DNA from: Adiantum capillus-veneris
Lineage: Eukaryota > Streptophyta > Polypodiopsida > Polypodiales > Pteridaceae
NCBI GenBank assembly: GCA_014529385.2
Contig: CM043964.1
Coordinates: forward strand, 1,650,997 to 1,714,996
Length of the DNA stretch: 64,000 nucleotides
Reading direction: 5' to 3'
Shown: one piece after another, positions 1-11,484 of the stretch
How positions within the stretch are numbered: the stretch's first letter is position 1
Layout of the letters: every line of letters starts with the position of its first letter
Program-made: the position numbers and the translations under genes
The notes under the pieces: model-generated
What the model saw: the letters and a program-made list of their open reading frames with translations, nothing else
Database searches by the model: none
What the model was told of the DNA's origin: nothing

Positions 1-859
1 GATGGTGACCCCTCTTTATATAGGGGAGGAGGGGGGGGAGAAATTCTAGAATTTAGAAATGAAGAAATCATTATCTACATAGGCCATGTGACTGTGGGCC
101 CCACTTGTCTGGCTGTGTGCATATGTGCCAGAACAGCAGTCTCATGAGAGAGAGACTAAGAGAGAGAGATGGGTTGATGAAAAAAAGGGAGAGGTGACAT
201 GGAGAATAAAGTAATTACAAGAGGGAAGAGAGAAGAGTGTGTTCAGAGGGGAATCTCTGTGCAGATGTGTGTGAACACAAGAAAAATCAGGTAACCACCG
301 GGTGGGGATCGGTCTGTGGGCACCTTTTTTAGTGAAATTGAGTGTGTGTGAGTGTGGGGGAGGTTATTTAGCTACAAGACAAGAGACATGGTGCCCTTTA
401 GAGAGAGGGGGGGGGTATTTGGGTCATGGGATAGGATAGGAGAGAGAAAGGGGGGGTGGGGTATACTATTTTGGAAGATAGGGTAAGTTGCATGTGAGTT
501 AGGGTGCATTATTGGTGAGTTAAAATGCATTATTGGTTAGAGGTGGGGTAGCTTGAGGGGAGAGAGAAAGGAGAAAGGACAAGGGGAAGAGAGAGGGGGT
601 TGACCTTTTGAGTGGAGGAGAGGAAAAGGGACACACGGCAGGGCAACAGTGAAGAAAAAGGAGGCAAGGTGGGCATGGGCTACCCCGCAGGCATGAGGTG
701 GCCTATTTTACCTTTCTCATATATTTACGTAATCATACTTTATTTTTTTTCTTACTTTTTCCAATGTCTTTTATCACTCCCTCCCTAAGAGGGGGTTTTC
801 ATGGGGTGGGGACGAGAGGCGAGGGGTATGGGAGCTTGGCTTGTGAAAAGCTCCCATCA
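1..859 (-). repeat. Partial LTR of the Tat element 1 family (5' LTR or solo LTR)
   Basis: The reverse complement of this stretch matches the 5' LTR of the element at 19738 almost base for base, from its TGATGGG start (here ending at 859) to just past its TATA box (here at the window's left edge). It carries the same GC-rich U3 block, the same CT-rich tracts and the TATATAAAG promoter. No polypurine tract lies next to position 859, so this is the outer end of a minus-strand 5' LTR, or a solo LTR, with the rest lying left of the window. It interrupts the transposon copy that resumes at 860. Short ORFs in it are not genes. Confidence 0.88.
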
Positions 860-1534
860 GTAGTAACCATATCTAATCATGGACTACAAACTTGGCTAGA
901 TATTGAGTAGTTTCTATGGGTTTCTAGAGGTCATAATGCTAAACCCAGTTTTTTCATGTTTGTTGTATTTAGCACTTTATCATTGCCCCCAAGGTTCCAA
1001 TTGTAAGAGATCCATTATCCTTTTGACATGCTCCATGGCTCCTTTTGAATCCAGAGGCCCAAAGGGAACTAAGAAAACTTGTATATAGTATCTGTATTGA
1101 GCGTGACTATAGAAACTTTGACGATAGGTCCGCAGAATGGCAAAAATGCAGCTTTTGTGTACCTATTTTTTTTACCCAAAACAAAATTAGTGAGGTAAAA
1201 GCAACCATATGTTTTGGTCACCAACCCATTGAAGTTAACGGGGCATTTTATCTCATGTCCTACAAAAATATCCACTCTTATTTATATGCAATATAATCAA
1301 CTGTAAGAAATTGCTGTTTTGGGCAAAATGCACTGGTCCATCAACGTTGGAGGCTTGTAGTGACCAAGGGATGAGAAAAATTACAAGTTTTTCATTTTTT
1401 CCATATGTAGTAGTTAGTGAACTATAAGATCATGAAAGGATTTTTCAAAATGAGTGGATCTACTATGGTTTTGGAAATTTTTCCCAAAACCCTGAAAGAA
1501 CACTTTTATGTCCTATTAGGTTTCCATTCTAGTG
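860..1534 (-). mobile_element. Copy A of a TTAA-flanked DNA transposon, truncated
   Basis: This segment aligns in inverted orientation with about 670 bp of the element at 59068-60374 (its 59068-59733 end). Shared landmarks include the block around 1417-1500, whose reading frame encodes MSGSTMVLE in both copies, and the subterminal motif ACACTTTTATGTCC. It ends with the inverted terminus ATTCTAGTG at 1534, followed directly by TTAA (1535-1538), as in the intact copy. The other end is missing because the LTR at 1-859 lies inside the element; the remainder should be beyond the left edge. No transposase is visible. Confidence 0.75.
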
Positions 1535-1538
1535 TTAA

Positions 1539-2797
1539 AAGACCATTGAAAAACACCAAAGTTTCAGCCATGAAACCTCTATGCTCATATAATCACAAAT
1601 ATCAATCAAAACCCAAACTTCTTTCATGGTATCATGTAGCCTCACCCCCAATTACATAGTCGTAACATCAACAGTTGAAAGGAACACTCGAGCTTCCACC
1701 TTCATGGAGACCATTTTATGAATTTACAGCGATTTAAGAGCTGCTAAAGTGAAGCCCACACACCATTTTGATAAGGGGAAACCCTAATTCACTCCCTCAC
1801 AAGCTCAGATACAAGATTACGAAGAGGCACGGTCTGCCCTACACATAGATTGAGCAACCATGGAATCCATTCCACATTAGAGAAAAATTGCAGGTTTTTT
1901 CTATAAAATCAGCCCTCTCTCTCTTACCCACGCATTTTCAGCTGATGTGTCAATGTTTAGGCCATTTTTCCACTTTGGACCAAGACTAGGCCATTTTCAG
2001 CTCATTTTTAATCCAAAAAATGCCATATTTGATGTGAAAAATCCCAAACGGAGTTAGAAAAAATCCCTAAATTTGTGGGATCACTTGCATAAACATAAAA
2101 ATAATATAAGAATAATGTTTCATCAATATACCATTTTAGGTCACTTTCCATGTAATTTTTGCAATGGCGCCTGTTAGTTGCTATTTTTGGCAGTTTTTGC
2201 CCGCATCAGTCTTTATAGGCGAGATGAGTGTGCCACCATGAAACACTTGGAATATGTACATTTTTAGACCAAATTAAAAATCTTATCAAGTGGAAAAGCA
2301 CGCAAAGGCGCCACATCCAGAGCCACGATTTCTTGGATAGGTATGCACATGATAGCGATCGCAACAGCCGCTTTAGAATATATCACAATATGTACGTTAT
2401 TTTTTTCTTTCCATGCATCAAGAAGTGTCAAAAGTGAGGTGTTTTTTTCTATTTCATACTATGTACGTGCCAAGGCAGGATAACATGGAGCAAGAATTAG
2501 CGTGGATGCAATCAATTGTAAGTGCATTGACCTACTTCATTTAATTTTTGGGTGATTATTTTAATTCCAATGTGTTACTAATTCATTGCTAAACTTAGGT
2601 GTGTATTTAAATTGACATACTTTGAGAGCATAATTTGATTGTTTTGGAATGAAGTTGATGGTCCAGTGAGAAAATGAATGAGTGGTGCCATCACTAATCA
2701 TAATGATTGCAAGACCTAAAAGGTTGGTGTGTCTATGATTCACTTGGGATGATTCAATTGGTACTCAACTGAAAATGATCTATGTGTGCTACCATCA
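1539..2797. other. Intergenic or decayed repeat DNA, no gene recognised
   Basis: No coding region, RNA gene or clear element terminus is visible. Around 1955-2110 there is a run of phrases (GGCCATTTTT, AAAAATCCCAAAC) that loosely resemble the reverse complement of 32575-32720, so a diverged dispersed repeat is possible. Short ORFs here show no family features. Confidence 0.4.
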
Positions 2798-3744
2798 TGA
2801 TGTTTGATAAATGATTGGAAAAGGTAATTTTCACAAGGAAGTATGGGCCTATCAATTGCATAATCGAATGTGTAGCCTCACAAGCCAAAATGACTATGAA
2901 AAACTGAGTCAATGTCAGTTAGTAGAAGCTGCTGAAGACCGAATCCGTACGAATAAACATCGAAATCAAAGTGAAGAAGTAGTAAAGATTGGAGCTACAC
3001 ATTTTCCACGTTTTCCCAATGCCTAGGTTGAAGATTCAGTAAGTGGTGGAGCCCTAAAGGCCTTGGACGCCCGGACATTGCATATTTTTATCCTAGGTAT
3101 ATAAGGCAGTGTGTAAAAGAAATTAGGGCTCTCAAGCTCATTTGTTGAGAGCACTCTTTGGTGAGAGCTCTTGAGGTGTGTGGCTATGGAGTCCTTAAGC
3201 TTATCCTTTCTCATGAGACTTGATTAACACTAATCAATGATTCATTCTCTTTCACTATAACTCTCTCATGCTTCTTATGATTGCCTGTGATGCTTAGATT
3301 AGCTAGATCTTAACTAATTAGTGGTTAATCCCTCTCTAATCTTGTGTGATTGCCCTCTTTTTCTTGTGTAGGTTTGATTGGAGTGTGGTGCTCGATAGAT
3401 CTATGTGTGTGTGCTTGTGATTGCCCTCTTTTGCTTGTGTGTGCATGTAGGTTTGATTGGAGTGTGGTGCTCTATAGATTATGTGTGTGCGCTTGCAATT
3501 AGTGTGTTGCATGATAGGATCAGTGTTTTGTGTGTCTTACAATCGTGGTGTGTGTGATTGCCCTTCATTGCGTCTTAGCTCCTCCATAGGCTACAAAGCT
3601 CACCTGTAGAGTTAACCATTTGTGTTGCCACGATTAGCTCACAAACCGTGTGAGTGTTTCCATACCCTAGCCAAGTAGATCATCCTTCTCGAATAATAAT
3701 TTTGTTGGTCATTGGAGCTATTGCAACGATGGGACCCCCAAACA
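2798..3744 (+). repeat. Probable old Ty3 LTR (start uncertain)
   Basis: The right end is set by a CA dinucleotide at 3743-3744, two bases before a primer-binding-like site. A plausible TATA box (GTATATAAGG) is near 3098, followed by TG-rich R-U5-like sequence containing near-repeats of GTAGGTTTGATTGGAGTGTGG at about 3369 and 3449. The left end was chosen at a TGATG start and is a guess; no second LTR is in the window to confirm it. Confidence 0.45.
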
Positions 3745-3746
3745 TT

Positions 3747-3764
3747 TGGCATTGTTGTCAGGGA
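3747..3764 (+). promoter_or_regulatory. Primer-binding site remnant of a Ty3 element
   Basis: TGGCATTGTTGTCAGGGA resembles the common plant Ty3 (Athila/Tat) primer site TGGCGCCGTTGCCGGGGA. Most differences are C to T or G to A, several at former CpG positions, which fits decay by cytosine methylation. It defines the 3' edge of the LTR before it. Confidence 0.5.
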
Positions 3765-6510
3765 TGATGGCCTACGCTAATGTAATTGTGGCATAATCGA
3801 ATGTGTTCCCTTAGTAATGTCACTACTAATTTCACTTGTGTGTTTATGTTTTTGTGGACTTTGGATGTGTGTGCATGAAGCAATGTGTTCGTAATTTCCT
3901 AATGTGTCACCGTATCTTGCCAATTGTGTGTTTACACACTCTAATTTCACACTAACCCATTGCTAATTTGACTATTTTTTGCTAGCTTACTAATTTGCTG
4001 TGAAGGATTGAAGCATTCGACCATTCATTTGATCTTCAATGGAAAGGTAATTAAGGTGGTATTGTCAACCTCCCTAGAATCTAAAGATGTGTAGAATTGT
4101 GTAGGAATCCCACCATGATGCAATGTAATGCTATGCTATGTTCATGCAATGCAATGTTGATGTTATGGATTGAAAACTTTGTGATTATTTGTTTTCACAC
4201 TGTCGTAATGTCAAAATTTTTAAGATCCGGTGGCGTATGATTTGACAAGTTTCAATTGCTAATTGGTGAATGTGTGCTGCTAATTGTGTGCCTAATTGAG
4301 TTAACTGGATACTTGGATGGTCAATTTCAAATGCGTGTGCATTCTAATTGAGTGTGTGTATGCCTAATTTTAGATGTGTGTGCACTATTTTACCCATGTT
4401 TGTGCACCTAAAAATCAATGTGTGCATTTCGATTTTTCAATTGCGATGATTGATTTGTGTTGTGCTTATGCCCAAATATTGATTTGTGAGGTCATATTGT
4501 AAATTCGACAAAATTAACCCTTTTGTGTGCGCACCTAAAGATTGGTAAAAACTGCCAATTTTTTAGTGTGTGTATGTGCCTAAAAAGTGTGAAATTTGCA
4601 TGATTGATTCATATTTTGATTGCATAATTGATGTGTGGAATGATTAATTTCTGCGTTTTTATGCTCAAAACAGGGATTTACACATTTCAATTGCCTCAAA
4701 TTTTGACCTAAATTTTTCCGGTTTAATTGCCTGGTCTTGATCTTATCAATAAAATTGTTTGGCATTTGAATCCATGTGATTTGTATAATTTTATTTGGTT
4801 GCACTATTCTCCAATGTGTGGAGAATTTGTAGAAATGTTTTGGGAATTTTTAGGACACTTTTTGTAAATTTTTGGTAGTTTTTTGCAAAATTTTGAATAA
4901 TTCCATAGAAAATTGATTTTGCAATCTTTATGTGCTATTTTGTGTATGCATAATTATGGAATCAATTTGTTCGCATTTGTGCCCTCCATGGTCAATTTCT
5001 GAGCATTTTACTATTTTTCGAGGACCAGGTGGACAATTTTGTCAAAATTGGTGTTTTTGAAAAAATCTGCTATTTTCTGTGTACTTTTGTGTGTGGAAAG
5101 TGTTTGATTGTAATTGACGATGATTTTCCAAGGTTTTTACAAATTCTGAGAGTTTTTTGGAATTTTTGGAGTTTTAGGTGATTTTTAGCGTTTTGGCTAA
5201 TTTCCGGCCTAAATTCGGTTTTTTTTCGATCTCAAGGCGTGCCATTTGGCGCATGGACTTTCCTCGTCGGATAGATATTTATAGTCTCTTGGGATAGTTT
5301 TTGTGTCATTGAATTTTGTATTGATTCATTTCATTTTGTTTCAATTTCATTTTAATTTCGTTTCATTTCGTTTTCTTGCCCTTTAAATTTCATTTCATTT
5401 CATTTCAATTCAAATTCATTTCATTTCAATTTCTATTTCTTTTTTTTTCTCACTTTCATTTCATTTATTTGTATATTAGTAAAAAAAAACCATTAAAAAT
5501 CATTAATACAATAAAAATTTTCCAAAACCCAATACAAAATTAAAAAAAGAGTTAAAAACTTATAAAAACTAGAAACTCATTAGAATAAAATGAGTTTAAA
5601 AAATTCCAAAAAATAGTAAAAACATAGAAAATTCACAAAAAAATCAAAAACTCACAAAAAATTTAGAGAAATAGAAAACTTCAAAAATTCACAGAAAATC
5701 CTAAAAAAGTTCAAAATTGATCGAGTTTCAATAAATCATAAACAGCTCATAAAAACTCATAAAAATTAGAAAGTTATCAAAAAATTATAAAAAATTAAAA
5801 CTTTTCCAAAAATCATAGAAATACAAAAAAGAATTAGAAAATTTCAAATTTCACAAATAATTAGGAAAAATAAAAAGGAAGTCGCAGGAAGTGCCAGAAA
5901 AAGTTAGAACGAGGCCGAAAAGAAAAAGACAACACGGAGAGAAATAGCAACACCAGGGAAGCCGGGAAGTAGTGTATCGCACGCCGAAAAAACTGTGCAA
6001 AAGCCAGAATAGGCTCCGTAAACCAAGAAAACCGTGCAAAGTGAACCGGAGATTAGCCGGAGAAAGCGAGAAAAAAGATCAACTCGAAGCAGTTGAGCGG
6101 TAGGCAAATTTGCAAAATTTTCATGCTAGAAATTGGCTAGTGCAAGCAATTGCATTGCAGATTATCTTCTAATTGGACGAACATGGACAACTGACATGTG
6201 AATGTAGATTAAGCGAGTACGAGCAGCAAAAATTCTGCTAATTGATACCAAAATCTGCTAGGAGACAGTTTTTACAAACTAGTCAACATGGACTCTAATC
6301 AATCTGAGAGTTCAAGTACAGTACAACAAGCTAATAGCAGTGCCAGCACAAGTGAGTTGCACTAACTAGATTTTACAACTATATGGGTACAATGGAGAAA
6401 AAGTCTTCTACACAAATTCAAAAGGATATAGATATCTAATGAGCAGTAAAAGCATCACAAAAGCCAAGATTTTATTGATAAGAGTAAAGCCAGATTCAGA
6501 GAAATCCCAG
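3765..6510 (+). other. Leader and decayed gag start of the Ty3 element
   Basis: The stretch after the primer site is a long TG-rich then A/T-rich leader without sustained ORFs. Near 5340-5450 are degenerate TTTCATTTCA repeats, and 5460-5870 is A-rich with repeated AAAAATTC-like phrases. From the ATG at 6288 a frame begins MDSNQSESSSTVQQANSS and continues with stops to the CACTA insertion at 6514. On the far side (14393-14569) the same frame resumes with residues such as DLHKFAKDTFSAYAIRV. I infer an old gag or ORF1 split by the CACTA element; the family is not recognised. Confidence 0.4.
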
Positions 6511-6513
6511 ATG

Positions 6514-6690
6514 CACTACAAGAGGTACTTCACATTAGCGAAGCTCGCAGTGTGACACTTAAAAGTGAAAATTCACAATGTCGCTATGGGCATCGCTAGT
6601 TTATTTTGTAACATAGCGACGCCGACAGGGGTAAAAAATAAATCGAGAGCTCCCAAAAACTTAGATCTCATATCTAAGTTTTCGGCGCTC
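6514..6690 (+). repeat. CACTA 5' terminus and subterminal repeats
   Basis: The terminal CACTACAAGAGG is followed by short motifs in both orientations (TTAGCGAAGC, GTCGCTATGGG, CATAGCGACG). Such subterminal motifs are the usual transposase-binding sites of CACTA elements. The matching array is at the right end near 14125-14330. Confidence 0.75.
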
Positions 6691-6714
6691 AAGCAAGCAA
6701 AGAGGTTACCCGCA

Positions 6715-6740
6715 CTCTCCCTCTCTCTCTCTTTCTTCTC

Positions 6741-6772
<32 letters not shown>

Positions 6773-6852
6773 AGGAGAGGAAGGAGAGCCAAGTATGCTC
6801 CTTCCCTCTCCTCTCTCCCATGTTCCCTTCCCCTCTTTCTCTCTCTCCCCCC

Positions 6853-6884
<32 letters not shown>

Positions 6885-6891
6885 TTGTGTT

Positions 6892-6943
<52 letters not shown>

Positions 6944-6962
6944 AGAAAGAGAGAGAGATAGA
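6715..6962. repeat. (CT)n, (CA)n and (GA)n microsatellite cluster
   Basis: Successive simple-sequence tracts: CT near 6718, CA at about 6740-6768, CT at 6835-6866, CA at 6867-6884, and an unbroken GA run at about 6896-6940. Long ORFs predicted here on both strands are low-complexity artefacts. Confidence 0.9.
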
Positions 6963-7104
6963 GATGTTGAGGAGAACAGAGCTTGCCCCTGGGGACTAGG
7001 GCAGCATCGTCGACCGCTCCTATTGGAGGATCTCCATGCTATCAACATCATCGCTAGACCTCAGCGCCATCCTCAAACGTGTCCTCACTTGACTTATTTG
7101 AGCA

Positions 7105-8308
7105 ATGGCCCTTCCCCCTTCTTTCTGCTTGAATCCCCGGGAGGCATCTATGGTCCCCTTGGTCTCTGACAAGAACATGCTGTCCGCTAATGCTCTTACC
7201 TCATGCCTCACTGAGGCCCTTACTACCGACCCCTCTGTTAAGGGGGTACATAAGGTAATGCTACCTGCTCAGTCGATTATGGCTCAGGTGTCAGCTTTCA
7301 AAACACGTGCTATTTTTTTGTTCTTCACTGGAAAACTCCCTCCCTTGCATGAGATTGTAGGTATTCTACAATGGATCTGGCTTATATAAAGTGCTCTTCT
7401 TCTCGTCTGAAGCTCAAAAGGCTTTCCAACATGCATCCACTATCATCCTATGTGGATAGGTGGTTCATGTCTTTCCCTTGCAGCCCATCAAATAGATAAA
7501 AGAAGAACTCTTGTCCAAATGCCCTGTCTGGGTTGACTTTGTGGACTTGCATGCCTTCTTGTGGCCTAGTATAAAGGACTTGGCTGCTTCATTAGGAAAA
7601 TTACTATTTGCCCCTACCATTAAGTGCCCCAACAGAAATAGAGCATGTGTAATGTGGAATACTGATACTCCCATGCCAGACACACTAGAAATTGAGCTAG
7701 AGACTATTGGCCGACTGGTTATCTATCTAAAGTAGGGGAAATTAGCAGGTTCATGCTATCATTGTGGTAATTTGGAACATTTTTCAAAGAATTGTCCAAA
7801 CTTGGCAACTCAGTCAGTTGATCTCATTCCCTCCTTCCCAGGCAACAAACATTTAGTTCCTAGGGATCAAATATTTGGTAAGGTGGCAAGTACTCCACTT
7901 GCTAAACTTGTCCCACCACCACCACCAGATGGCTCACCTGAGTATGCTGCTCCTCCAGGAAGATACAAATTTTCTTTACAAAGTACTAAGAATAGGACCC
8001 TCTACCATGCAGGGAACCAGGCAAACTCATCACCATCATCCTCCAAAAACCCAAGACCCATGAAAAAGGGGAAAAGGGCAGTGGATGTTGAAGGCTTTTA
8101 GTTGTCCAAGAAAACTTTTAGATCCAAAATTGGCTTTTCAAGCTATGCATCTCCCAATACTTTTGATATCTTACATGATATCCCATCCCCAGACACTCTG
8201 GAAGCTATTGCTTCTATTATCCTTCAACACTCAGCATGTAAAATTGGTGCAAGCCAAATCAATCTAGAAGTGCACATGTCTGACTCCCCAAGTGATGATG
8301 ACACCTAG
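7105..8308 (+). pseudogene. L1-type LINE ORF1 (nucleic-acid-binding, zinc knuckle), broken
   Basis: The N-terminal part is open at 7105-7389, then the frame shifts and continues at 7511-8308 with stops at 7733 and 8099. The segment LPPLHEIVGILQWIW followed by VWVDFVDLHAFLWPSIKDLA resembles the DUF4283-type domain of plant L1 ORF1 proteins, and near 7755-7800 lies a CCHC knuckle, CYHCGNLEHFSKNC (CX2CX4HX4C). The tail is proline- and lysine-rich (PPPPPDGSPEYAAPP), as is usual. The family role is RNA binding in the retrotransposition particle. ORF2 begins 29 bp after this ORF ends. It cannot make full-length protein. Confidence 0.75.
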
Positions 8309-8337
8309 CTTGTCTTAAACTCCCCCCCCCCCTCCTC

Positions 8338-8598
8338 ATGAAGATAGACACCTTTAATACTAAAGGGTTAAGCCACCCTTCAAGGCTTCTCACTTTTCAC
8401 AACTGGACTTTGACCTCTGATTTGGACATTTGTTTAGTGCAAGAGCACAAAGTTCATGATAAGGCTGGTACACTCACCCACTTTAAATGGTACAATGCCT
8501 TTTATGAAGGGAAAAAGGGTGGCTACTCAGGTACTTTGACTTACATTAAGAGCTCTCTGAACCCTCAATGGATTCTAGACCACCCATCTGGAAGATAA
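8338..8598 (+). pseudogene. L1 LINE ORF2, N-terminal endonuclease fragment
   Basis: The frame starts MKIDTFNTKGL and contains LDICLVQEHKVHD, the strand-and-helix segment holding the catalytic glutamate of the exonuclease-endonuclease-phosphatase fold (QE(T/H)K motif). Only about the first 85 residues are present before a stop; the rest of the endonuclease and the whole reverse transcriptase are missing. Position directly after ORF1 is normal for L1. Confidence 0.7.
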
Positions 8599-8651
8599 TC
8601 TCTCTCCAGTGTTGATTCCCTCTGGGGGAACACTGCAAATTTGTAATATCT

Positions 8652-9812
8652 ATGCTTCTAATGCTACAACTGATAGGCTCTCCCTCTGCCACTCGTTATC
8701 TGATCTGGATTGGACATCAAAAGTGTACTTCTTTGATGGCTAAATTTCTTTGGGGAATCTCCTCAGCATCTGCTGCTTTGGTGTCTTGGGGGAAAATCAA
8801 TTCCCCATATCAGCTAGGTGGTTTGCATATCCTGAACTTGGAGAGTCATGCTCGTGCTAGGATGGCCTGTCTCATCAAACATATGTTGGACTCTGACACA
8901 GATTGGGCCCTATGTATGTGGAAACTTATAGAACTGGCAGATGAACTCTTTGGAAAAGTCGTTTACTGTAGCCCCTCTGAAAACTGGTTTTGACATTTCC
9001 ACAATGCTTGTTAGGTCCTGGAAGAAAATCTGTTCCGCTCTCATCCGTTTTGGAGCTTTGTTTTTAAAATAACTCCTGCTAAATTGCTTGGAAAATCTGC
9101 ATTGTCTTTGTCAAGGAAGGGAATTGCTCAAATTAGTCAAGTGCTGGACTCTAACCTACAGTTGAAATTTTTTGCAGTGGCAAGGATGCAATATGGACTT
9201 GGGTACAGATGCAGAAGAGATTGGAACCAGCTTGGAGCTCATGTATACAGCTTGCCAGTATTCAACTCAGTCAATGCAGAAGATAGATTCAGAGACTGGA
9301 CATTGCCCGACGACTCAGCTAACTGGTGGATTTCTTATACAGAAGTGTTTTATGCTGAGCTATTACCCCCAAATAATATGTATCAGAGATGTAACAAGCA
9401 ATGGGCTCTCAATATGAATGTAACATGGTGGAACAATGTACTCAGTAGAATCTGTCTTGTACCAAATCAGTTTAAATTTAAATTCTTCTTGTGGAGAGTA
9501 TGTACAGGTACTTTGTCCACTGTTGCAAACTTGAATAGGAAAGGCTTCACAAATGGGAATTGTTCTAGATGTACGAAAAGAGAAACTGTGAGACATGTTT
9601 TTTGGCATTGTAAAATTGTTGCAGAATGGTGGAAATGGGCTGAGTACATCTGGATTACATCTTGGGGGGTTCAGATAGCAAAACACAAGCTCACTTTTGA
9701 TAAAGCGAACACACAACATGACTCTGCACTTCAGTTTGCTTTGCAATCCTTCAGAATCTGGTTTCTGTTGTTTATTTGTTCAATGAGAAATATGCAAATT
9801 TTTGAGAAGTAA
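8652..9812 (+). pseudogene. L1 LINE ORF2, C-terminal part with zf-RVT domain
   Basis: The frame contains the post-RT segment FLWGISSASAALVSWGKI and GGLHILNLESHARARMAC, which in plant L1 proteins follows the reverse transcriptase, and then a zf-RVT domain: FKFFLWRVCTGTLSTVANL followed by CSRCTKRETVRHVFWHC. One in-frame TGA at 8991-8993 separates two open stretches in the same frame. The join near 8650-8700 skips several hundred codons relative to a normal ORF2, so this is an internally deleted, non-autonomous LINE. Confidence 0.78.
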
Positions 9813-10120
9813 ACAGGGCTCAACCATACAGTTCCTACGAAAGTCATTTGAGACACGATGCTAGAAGACACCATGGTGTTGAAAGATAAAGACCTCAGAG
9901 ATAGAGTATTGCATATCCTCAACAAACTCCGAGTTTGATGAGGAAGTATGCTAAATTGTAAAATTCTCTTGTAAATACTAGAAGACACCATGGTGTTGAA
10001 AGATAAAGACCTCAGAGATAGAGTATTGCATATCCTCAACAAACTCCCAGTTTGATGAGGAAGTATGCTAAATTGTAAAATTCTCTTGTAAATATAATAT
10101 AGAATCTTTCCCAAAAAAAA
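9813..10120 (+). repeat. L1 3' UTR with 117-bp tandem duplication and A-rich end
   Basis: A unit beginning CTAGAAGACACCATGGTG occurs at 9861-9977 and again at 9978-10094, with one obvious difference (CTCCGAG versus CTCCCAG). A short CCAAAAAAAA run follows at about 10112-10119, the likely LINE tail, before a GA-rich tract. The duplication also makes mirrored ORFs on the minus strand, which are not genes. Confidence 0.7.
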
Positions 10121-10149
10121 TAGAGAGAGAGAGAGAGAAAGATATAAAA

Positions 10150-10184
<35 letters not shown>

Positions 10185-10285
10185 AAACAAAGAGAAAGAG
10201 AGAGAGAATAAAAACCGAAGAGAGAGAGAGAGGGGGAGAAGAGGAAAGAGAGAAGTAAGGGGAGAAAACAAAGAGAGAAAGAGAT
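10121..10285. repeat. (GA)n-rich low-complexity tract
   Basis: Interrupted GAGAGA and AAACAAAGAGAG units. It directly follows the LINE tail and may have grown from it. Confidence 0.85.
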
Positions 10286-10570
10286 TAGGTTAAAATTTAA
10301 ATTAGATCAGGTTAGACTACGTTTGGATTTATGTTTATGCTGAGTTTATGATTAGGTTAGATTTAGATTTACGCTAGATTAAATTTAGGTTTATTTATGT
10401 TAGATTAGATTAGATTTAGGTTTATTTTGAGTTAGATTTATGTTAGATTAAATTTAGGTTTATTTACGCTAGATTAGATTATATTTAGGTTTATTTTGAG
10501 TTTAAGATTAAATTAGATCTAGATTTATGTTCAATGGACTAGCTTTTTTTAGATTTAGGTTAGATTTTAG
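10286..10570. repeat. Degenerate TTTAGGTTTA / TTAGATTAGATT repeats
   Basis: The phrases AGATTAGATT, AAATTTAGGTTTAT and TTACGCTAGATT recur with changes throughout. Some units resemble the plant telomere repeat TTTAGGG with a missing G, but the array is irregular and not telomeric. No gene. Confidence 0.6.
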
Positions 10571-10730
10571 TGCATGTCAATGAAGGTGCGCTTTGCCCAA
10601 ACTAAACCTTAAAGATTGGCTTAATGTTGGCGGTTAGAGAAATAGTTGGAATTAAGGATATCATGCAATGCATACTATGCCCTATGTTGCATGGTCATGC
10701 ATGAACTAGTACTAATTGTGACTTACCTCT

Positions 10731-10905
10731 AACATCATGAGCTTCTGTGAGGGAGGAACCGCATACCTAGCTAGATACGATTGGGGGCAAGGGACCACCA
10801 GGCTAGGTACGATTGGGGGCAGGGGACTGTTGGCCCGATGGTCCCCTGCCCCCAATTGTACCTAGCTAGGTATGGAGTGCCTCTCGAGAAAAAGCTCATG
10901 ATGTT
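10731..10905. repeat. Long stem-loop (foldback element or small-RNA precursor-like)
   Basis: Outer arms AACATCATGAGCTT (10731-10744) and AAGCTCATGATGTT (10892-10905) are perfect inverted complements. Inner arms of about 35 nt at 10762-10796 and 10840-10874 pair with about four mismatches. A second left-arm-like copy (about 10801-10826, TAGGTACGATTGGGGGC) can pair with the same right arm. No TIR-type element ends were identified. Confidence 0.65.
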
Positions 10906-11482
10906 AAGCATTGTATGAAAAACACTTGCTCATATGAAAAATATGAAAAAGAGTCCGTTTTTCTACATGAGAAAATTTTCTGCGCTCATAGCCTCGATAG
11001 TCCATGCGGACCAGCAATTCCACCTACATGTTCGAGTGTTTTTGCCATACAATAAGCCGTCATGATCAGACAATGGAAGAGAAAATTGAGCCTACACAGA
11101 AATTAGTGATGCAAGATGACAATTCCAAGGGTCACACACACACACTACACAGCCCATCAAGTCTAGAGTACGAATTAAGTGCTTTGAGTAGGCATCAGCT
11201 ACATTGCAAGAATGGTGTACCTGCATGCTATAGACCAAGATCTACTGTGAGAAGATGTTAAGAGGCTATGAAATGCTACTGCTAGAGAAGAGGCAAAGGG
11301 GTTTTGTCCACTACATGAAGTATCATGTAGACATGGGTGTGTAGATTTCTTGTACCCACAAATATAGGCACTGACCAATAAAGACGAGATTATAACCCGG
11401 TGGTTCTGATCTCCGTGCACCTCTAGACCGAGGTGTGTGGGGATTGGACATGACTAGAGAATGTGAGGTAGTTTACAGTGTG

Positions 11483-11484
<2 letters not shown>

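Noticed and set aside
6565-7051. Long ORFs on both strands over the GA/CT tracts
   Set aside because: They are translations of dinucleotide repeats (runs of RE, SL, TH, CV) with no domain, and they overlap each other in antisense.
10286-10570. Interstitial telomeric repeat array
   Set aside because: Units such as TTTAGGTTTAT differ from TTTAGGG in nearly every copy, and the spacing is irregular.
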